Shown piece by piece: positions 8,403-11,945 of a stretch of DNA of 11,945 nt; position 1 is the first letter of the stretch, and every line of letters begins with the position of its first letter. Below the pieces are notes generated by a model. That model was given only the letters and a program-made list of their open reading frames with translations. It was not told the origin of the DNA and did no database searches. The DNA lies in the NCBI GenBank assembly GCA_030705945.1, contig JAUZPS010000090.1, positions 1 through 11,945 of the forward strand, given 5' to 3'. Made by a program: the position numbers and the translations under genes. The stretch is from Bacillota bacterium (GTDB lineage: Bacteria > Bacillota > Clostridia > Acetivibrionales > DSM-2933).

Positions 8403-8448
8403 TTACCAACTGCTAAATTTTAAACACATGCCATTTAGCAGTTGGTAA
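8403..8448 (+). repeat. perfect 16-bp inverted repeat after the lipoprotein gene
   Basis: Arms at 8403-8418 and 8433-8448 are perfectly complementary around a 14-base loop, giving a strong RNA hairpin in the 3' untranslated region. No T-run follows. It may protect the highly expressed transcript from 3' decay or assist termination at the next hairpin. The function is inferred. Confidence 0.7.
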
Positions 8449-8482
8449 AATTAACAACAACAAAAAATTTCCTTCTTATATG

Positions 8483-8532
8483 GCTTAAATCCTTAAAAGA
8501 TTTTTTATTTAAGGATTTAAGCTTTATTTTTT
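8483..8532 (+). terminator. Rho-independent terminator
   Basis: A perfect 15-bp stem (GCTTAAATCCTTAAA at 8483-8497 with its complement at 8508-8522) around a 10-base loop is followed at once by TTTATTTTTT. It ends the transcript of the sugar-binding protein gene, and probably of the whole xyl unit, about 120 bp past the stop codon. Confidence 0.88.
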
Positions 8533-8547
8533 AATTAAATAAGGTAT

Positions 8548-8692
8548 ATAAGTTACGAAAAAGATTTTACATTAAAAATTCAGTTAATACATCTGCATTT
8601 TACAATCAAAGCTGAACTTTTCGCAACTTATGAATCAAGGTATATATTTTGCAATAAAAAAGGGATGTAATATGTTTATTGCAAAATATATA
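8548..8692 (-). repeat. E1 two-hairpin element, right copy (inverted)
   Basis: This is the reverse complement of 37-183. The 84-bp hairpin (8548-8631) has the same length as the left copy, followed by the same 9-bp spacer and the hairpin with perfect 16-bp arms (8641-8656 and 8677-8692). The outer hairpin is flanked by a 10-bp direct repeat AAGGTATATA (8541-8550 and 8637-8646), which overlaps its ends and may be a target duplication. The E2 tail joins directly on the right side, sharing a TA. Confidence 0.82.
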
Positions 8693-8785
8693 GTATCAAA
8701 AAAACTTAGCAACTGGGCGTTTCAAAAACTTGATATAATGGGTTTTCGTCGTATAAACTTGAACAAGGAATTTTTTGAAACGCCC
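8691..8785 (-). repeat. E2 hairpin element, copy 3 (inverted)
   Basis: Read on the minus strand this is a 71-bp core (8715-8785) with perfectly paired ends GGGCGTTTCAAAAA and its complement, followed by the 24-bp tail (8691-8714). It is the only E2 copy opposite to the genes and abuts E1, so E1 and E2 form a three-hairpin block from 8548 to 8785. Confidence 0.88.
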
Positions 8786-8818
8786 TAACTCAACTTTGTT
8801 GTTAAATTTTTTTAAAAA

Positions 8819-8850
8819 TGAAGCTGTCAATTGCGTAAGATTTCGAAATA
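8819..8850. repeat. 32-bp direct repeat, copy A
   Basis: It matches 9012-9043 at 31 of 32 bases, in the same orientation, 193 bp apart. Both copies are preceded by a short T-run and A-run. The core includes CTGTCAATTGCGTAAGA and ends TTTCGAAATA. The beginning resembles ends of IS256-type insertion sequences as I remember them, but no transposase is nearby. A regulator-binding site for the GH8 gene is the alternative. Confidence 0.8.
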
Positions 8851-8964
8851 AGATGATAAGATTTTTACTTGAGTGGCCCTTCTTATAAATGCATAATTAA
8901 AGTATTAGATCTACTTATGAAAATTAAATGTTCTCTCGTAATTTCAATGTTGACTCGCGCTATC

Positions 8965-8993
8965 TATACAAAACTATTCTGTTAAATTATAAT
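8965..8993 (+). promoter_or_regulatory. probable promoter of the GH8-CE4 gene
   Basis: TATACA (8965-8970) and a perfect TATAAT (8988-8993) are 17 bp apart. Transcription would start near 9000, giving a leader of about 130 bases that contains copy B of the direct repeat. The leader ends in a pyrimidine-rich stretch (9085-9112) before the ribosome binding site AGGAGGA (9113-9119). The upstream terminator at 8483-8532 makes a separate promoter necessary. Confidence 0.5.
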
Positions 8994-9011
8994 AAGCTAA
9001 TTTTTAAAAAA

Positions 9012-9043
9012 TGGAGCTGTCAATTGCGTAAGATTTCGAAATA
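9012..9043. repeat. 32-bp direct repeat, copy B
   Basis: This is the second copy of the sequence at 8819-8850, with one mismatch, placed just downstream of the predicted transcription start of the GH8 gene. A protein bound here, or an RNA structure formed here, could affect that transcript. Confidence 0.8.
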
Positions 9044-9128
9044 GGAAAGGGGTGAGAGAGAAAAGTCAAAATATTATTATAATTATTTTTATTTTATTTC
9101 TATTTCTATTTTAGGAGGATGAGTACTT

Positions 9129-11354
9129 ATGAAAATGAAAAGACTATTAGCTTATGTGCTAATATGCAGCATAATTGCTTCATATTTTGTACAAGCTAGC
9201 GCGGCTACACCAGTATTACCTGCCACAGGGGCTTATGAATCAGATATCTACAGAAACCTTTTTGCAGAAACAGGTAAAACAGATACTGAAATACAGGCAA
9301 AGGTTGACGGCGCATTTAAACAGCTTTTTTATGGCTCAGACAGTGATCAAAGGGTTTATTATCCAGTTGGAACTGATATGGCCTATATCAAAGATGTGGC
9401 AAATAGCGATGTACGCAGTGAAGGTATGTCCTACGGAATGATGATATGCGTTCAATTGAACAAACAGGAAGAATTCAACCGGTTATGGAAGTGGGCAAGA
9501 ACTTATATGTATCAGTCAAGCGGTGATAAGAAAGGATTCTTTGCTTGGCAATGCAGTACATCAGGATCAGTTATGGATGCTACTCCAGCTTCAGATGGAG
9601 ATGAGTATTTTCTTATGTCCCTTCTATTTGCGGCAAATCGTTGGGGAAACGGAACGGGAATATTTAATTACAAGCAGGAAGCATTAAATTTATTAGATAC
9701 AATGCTTCATGAATCAGATGACGGTTCGGGTTATAATCTTTTTAACAAGACACAGAATCTGGTTGTTTTCTGTCCTACTGCAGGAAATTATGACTTTACA
9801 GATCCATCATATCACTTGCCTGCCTTCTATGAATTATGGGCTTTGTGGGCTGATAAGGACAACTCAACATGGAGTACAATAGCTGCGGCAAGCAGACAAT
9901 ATTTCAAAAAAGCAACAAATTCTACTACAGGTTTAGCTCCTGACTATTCCAATTTTGACGGAACGCCAAAAGAAGTTTCGTGGTCATCAGGACATGGCGA
10001 CTTCCGCTACGACGCATGGCGTGTAGCATCAAACATAGCTGTTGACTATGCTTGGTGGAAAAAAGACTCATGGGACAACACTTTTGCTGACAGAATACAA
10101 ACCTTCTTCAACAACCAGGGTCTGACATCCTATGGAAACCAATTTAATATTAATGGAACAAAACTATCATCCGATCACTCACCGGGACTAGTTGCAATGA
10201 ATGCGGTAGCAAGTCTTGCGGCAACTAATTCTTTAGCATATGATTTTGTTAATGAATTATGGAAGATTAGTATACCGAGCGGTCAATACAGATATTATGA
10301 TGGTATGCTTTATATGTTAGGGCTTTTACATTGCAGCGGAAACTTTAAAATCTGGAAACCAAACGGGTCATCACCTTCACCAAGCAGTTCTCCGGTAAAC
10401 ACTCCAACACCTACCAGAATTATTTCTACAGGCTCTGGGGATTTGAATAATGATGGTGTCGTAAACATGGCTGATGTAATACTTCTGGCAGTTGTATTTA
10501 ATTCAGTCCGTGGAGATTCCAAATATATTGCCGCGTATGATCTGAACAATGACGGAGCTATTAATATGGCGGATGTAATAGTCATTGCCGGCAATTTTAA
10601 TAAAATAGTAACAGTTATATCACCGACACTGGCTCCGACCTCAACAGCAACAAAGGCTCCTTCGCCAACATCAACATCAACGCCAACAAAAGTTCCTTCA
10701 CCTACCGCTACTCCAACCCCAACTATAAATCCTAATGCTAAACTTGTTGCTCTTACATTTGATGATGGACCAGACGTAACGCTTACGCCTAAAGTACTTG
10801 ATAGACTCGAAAAATATAATGTTCCTGCAACATTTATGCAGATAGGACAAAAAATAAATGATTCTACAAAGAGTGTTGAAAATAGAATTATTACTGATGG
10901 ATGTGAAATCGGAAATCATTCATGGGGCTATTCAAGCATGGATACCATGTCTGCAACAGATATTAAAAAGTCTATAGATGATACAAATTCAATTATCCAG
11001 AAATATACTAATACTAAGCCAAAGTTCTTCCGTCCACCGAATCTTGCTACAAGCAGCACCATGTTTAGCGCAATTGATTTAACATTTGTAAGCGGTGTTA
11101 CTGCTAATGACTGGGTTCAAACAACCACTGCTCAGCAAAGGGCAGATGCAATAATAAATGGGGTTAAGGACGGCTCAATTATTCTTCTACATGACGTTCA
11201 GCCTTTACCGCATCCAACGCCTGAAGCATTGGATATAATAATCCCAACGCTTAAGAGCAAGGGGTATGAATTTGTAACTTTGAGTGAGTTGTTTAGAAGG
11301 AAAGGTGTTACATTAAGTTCTACAGATAATAAGTTGTATGTTTCTGTACCATAA
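9129..11354 (+). CDS. secreted GH8 xylanase-type hydrolase with internal dockerin and CE4 deacetylase
   Basis: This is a two-enzyme protein for acetylated xylan. A signal peptide (residues 1-26, cleavage near ASA-ATP) is followed by a GH8 domain (about 35-410) with the general acid E98 in SEGMSYGM, D157 in ASDGDEY and the likely base region GDFRYDAWR (290-298). A Ser/Pro/Thr linker leads to a type I dockerin (about 437-493) with two calcium loops, DLNNDGVVNMAD and DLNNDGAINMAD. A second Pro/Thr linker (498-534) leads to a NodB-type CE4 domain (about 538-723): TFDDGP, HSWGY, FRPPN, DW (661-662) and LLHD. In the second CE4 motif, H597 is kept but the usual second His (+4) is Tyr601. The start has AGGAGGA 9 bp upstream. 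Endoxylanase versus reducing-end exo-oligoxylanase cannot be settled by eye; the acetylxylan esterase role is inferred from the fusion. Confidence 0.9.
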   Translation: MKMKRLLAYVLICSIIASYFVQASAATPVLPATGAYESDIYRNLFAETGKTDTEIQAKVDGAFKQLFYGSDSDQRVYYPVGTDMAYIKDVANSDVRSEGMSYGMMICVQLNKQEEFNRLWKWARTYMYQSSGDKKGFFAWQCSTSGSVMDATPASDGDEYFLMSLLFAANRWGNGTGIFNYKQEALNLLDTMLHESDDGSGYNLFNKTQNLVVFCPTAGNYDFTDPSYHLPAFYELWALWADKDNSTWSTIAAASRQYFKKATNSTTGLAPDYSNFDGTPKEVSWSSGHGDFRYDAWRVASNIAVDYAWWKKDSWDNTFADRIQTFFNNQGLTSYGNQFNINGTKLSSDHSPGLVAMNAVASLAATNSLAYDFVNELWKISIPSGQYRYYDGMLYMLGLLHCSGNFKIWKPNGSSPSPSSSPVNTPTPTRIISTGSGDLNNDGVVNMADVILLAVVFNSVRGDSKYIAAYDLNNDGAINMADVIVIAGNFNKIVTVISPTLAPTSTATKAPSPTSTSTPTKVPSPTATPTPTINPNAKLVALTFDDGPDVTLTPKVLDRLEKYNVPATFMQIGQKINDSTKSVENRIITDGCEIGNHSWGYSSMDTMSATDIKKSIDDTNSIIQKYTNTKPKFFRPPNLATSSTMFSAIDLTFVSGVTANDWVQTTTAQQRADAIINGVKDGSIILLHDVQPLPHPTPEALDIIIPTLKSKGYEFVTLSELFRRKGVTLSSTDNKLYVSVP

Positions 11355-11387
11355 ATATTAATAAAAGCTTAATGGTGTATTACCTAA

Positions 11388-11458
11388 GGGCGTTTCAATA
11401 AATTCCTTATTCAAGTTTATACGACGAAAACCCATTATATCAGGTTTTTGAAACGCCC
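11388..11458 (+). repeat. E2 hairpin element, copy 4 (core only)
   Basis: The 71-bp core lies 33 bp after the stop codon of the GH8-CE4 gene. Its ends are perfect and extend to 13-bp arms (AAGGGCGTTTCAA at 11386-11398 and its complement at 11448-11460). The tail seen in the other three copies is absent. The flanks TA before and TA after are symmetrical. No T-run follows, so it is at best an unusual terminator; no other terminator is visible after this gene. Confidence 0.88.
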
Positions 11459-11460
11459 TT

Positions 11461-11726
11461 ATCTACCGCAAATTACCGTAAACCCATTTGTTTTTTGCTT
11501 TAAATGTAAGATTAATAATTCTATCGAAGTTTATAAAGCTAAAAAATAATATCAGTCATATTCTATGATTTATATGTATATTGATACATTTTTATGAGTA
11601 TAATATGAACTATACTACTAAATTATAATAGTTATATTTAAATTATAAATAACTTATTATAATGTGTATGTTTTAGAGAGTATTTTAATATTTTTATAAT
11701 TCCTATAAATAATTTTTAAAAAAGTG
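11461..11726. other. AT-rich intergenic region without a gene
   Basis: No open reading frame with a ribosome binding site is visible on either strand. The sequence is very AT-rich and has several TATAAT-like hexamers without matching -35 boxes. It may act as upstream (UP-like) sequence for the rRNA-type promoter that follows. Confidence 0.5.
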
Positions 11727-11755
11727 TTGACAATAATAAGACATCGTGTTAATCT
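11727..11755 (+). promoter_or_regulatory. rRNA-type promoter
   Basis: A perfect -35 TTGACA (11727-11732) is followed after 17 bp by TAATCT (11750-11755), with TG one base upstream (extended -10). An A/T-rich stretch lies directly before the -35, as in strong stable-RNA promoters. Confidence 0.6.
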
Positions 11756-11780
11756 ATTAAAGTTGTTTCAAACGAAGCAT

Positions 11781-11945
11781 TGGACTTTGAAAAGTGAACA
11801 GTGTAAAGAATTAAGGAACTCGTTAATAAAGAAAATGTAAAGGTAAGTCTGATGAAAGTCAAACAAGCTAATACAAATTCAAATTTGAGTAACTTGCGAA
11901 CTTTATATAAAAAGTCAGTAAGTAGGAAAATGAATAAAGAATTAC
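11781..11945 (+). promoter_or_regulatory. rRNA operon leader with boxA-like antitermination site (runs off the window)
   Basis: The segment GGACTTTGAAAAGTGAACAG (11782-11801) and the following GTGTAAAGAA closely resemble the boxA-bearing leaders found before 16S rRNA genes in Bacilli and Clostridia. The rest is non-coding. The 16S start (GAGTTTGATC type) is not within the window, so the rRNA gene itself is inferred to lie just to the right. The same motif also occurs in 16S-23S spacers, but the promoter directly upstream favours a leader. Confidence 0.6.

Noticed and set aside
9052..9114. A 20-codon GTG-started reading frame, very rich in Ile, Phe and Leu, before the GH8 gene, with its stop overlapping the ribosome binding site.
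   Set aside because: The purine-rich stretch AGGAAAGG is only one base from the GTG, too close for a normal start, and the hydrophobic codons simply reflect the low-complexity T/A-rich leader.
3074..11458. The repeats as a CRISPR array.
   Set aside because: The copies are kilobases apart, in both orientations, without regular spacers or cas genes.

Overview
The window is AT-rich, low-GC Gram-positive DNA. Its gene content points to a cellulosome- or dockerin-bearing Clostridium-type (Ruminiclostridium/Acetivibrio-like) plant-fibre degrader. Supporting this are strong AGGAGG ribosome binding sites, a class II xylose isomerase, a lipobox-type sugar-binding protein and a secreted xylanase-type enzyme with a type I dockerin. 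The genus is inferred; nothing in the window fixes the species.

Layout, all genes on the + strand. 1-310: inverted-repeat elements, then an extended -10 promoter overlapped by a near-perfect palindromic operator. 311-3057: xylB (xylulokinase, TTG start) and, 11 bp later, a ROK-family repressor, probably XylR. 3198-6807: xylA (xylose isomerase) and a cytoplasmic GH3 beta-xylosidase. 6977-8365: an ABC sugar-binding lipoprotein without permease genes, closed by a strong intrinsic terminator at 8483-8532. 8533-9128: a 600-bp non-coding stretch packed with repeats. 9129-11354: a secreted GH8-dockerin-CE4 enzyme. 11461-11945: no protein gene; the right end looks like the promoter and boxA leader of an rRNA operon whose 16S gene would lie beyond the window.

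The genes form a coherent acetyl-xylan route. The secreted GH8/CE4 protein would cut and deacetylate xylan at the cell surface or cellulosome. The lipoprotein would capture the oligosaccharides, with permeases encoded elsewhere. GH3 would release xylose inside the cell, and XylA and XylB would convert it to xylulose 5-phosphate. The ROK protein would repress the cluster through the operator at 254-288.

The least conventional content is the set of short non-coding repeats. A 71-bp hairpin element (here E2), usually with a 24-25 bp tail, occurs four times, each time next to a gene of this locus. A second, two-hairpin element (E1, about 147 bp) occurs twice in opposite orientation and brackets the whole xyl locus. 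A separate 32-bp direct repeat pair lies upstream of the GH8 gene. These look like MITE-type or REP-type elements. I do not recognise them as a named family.
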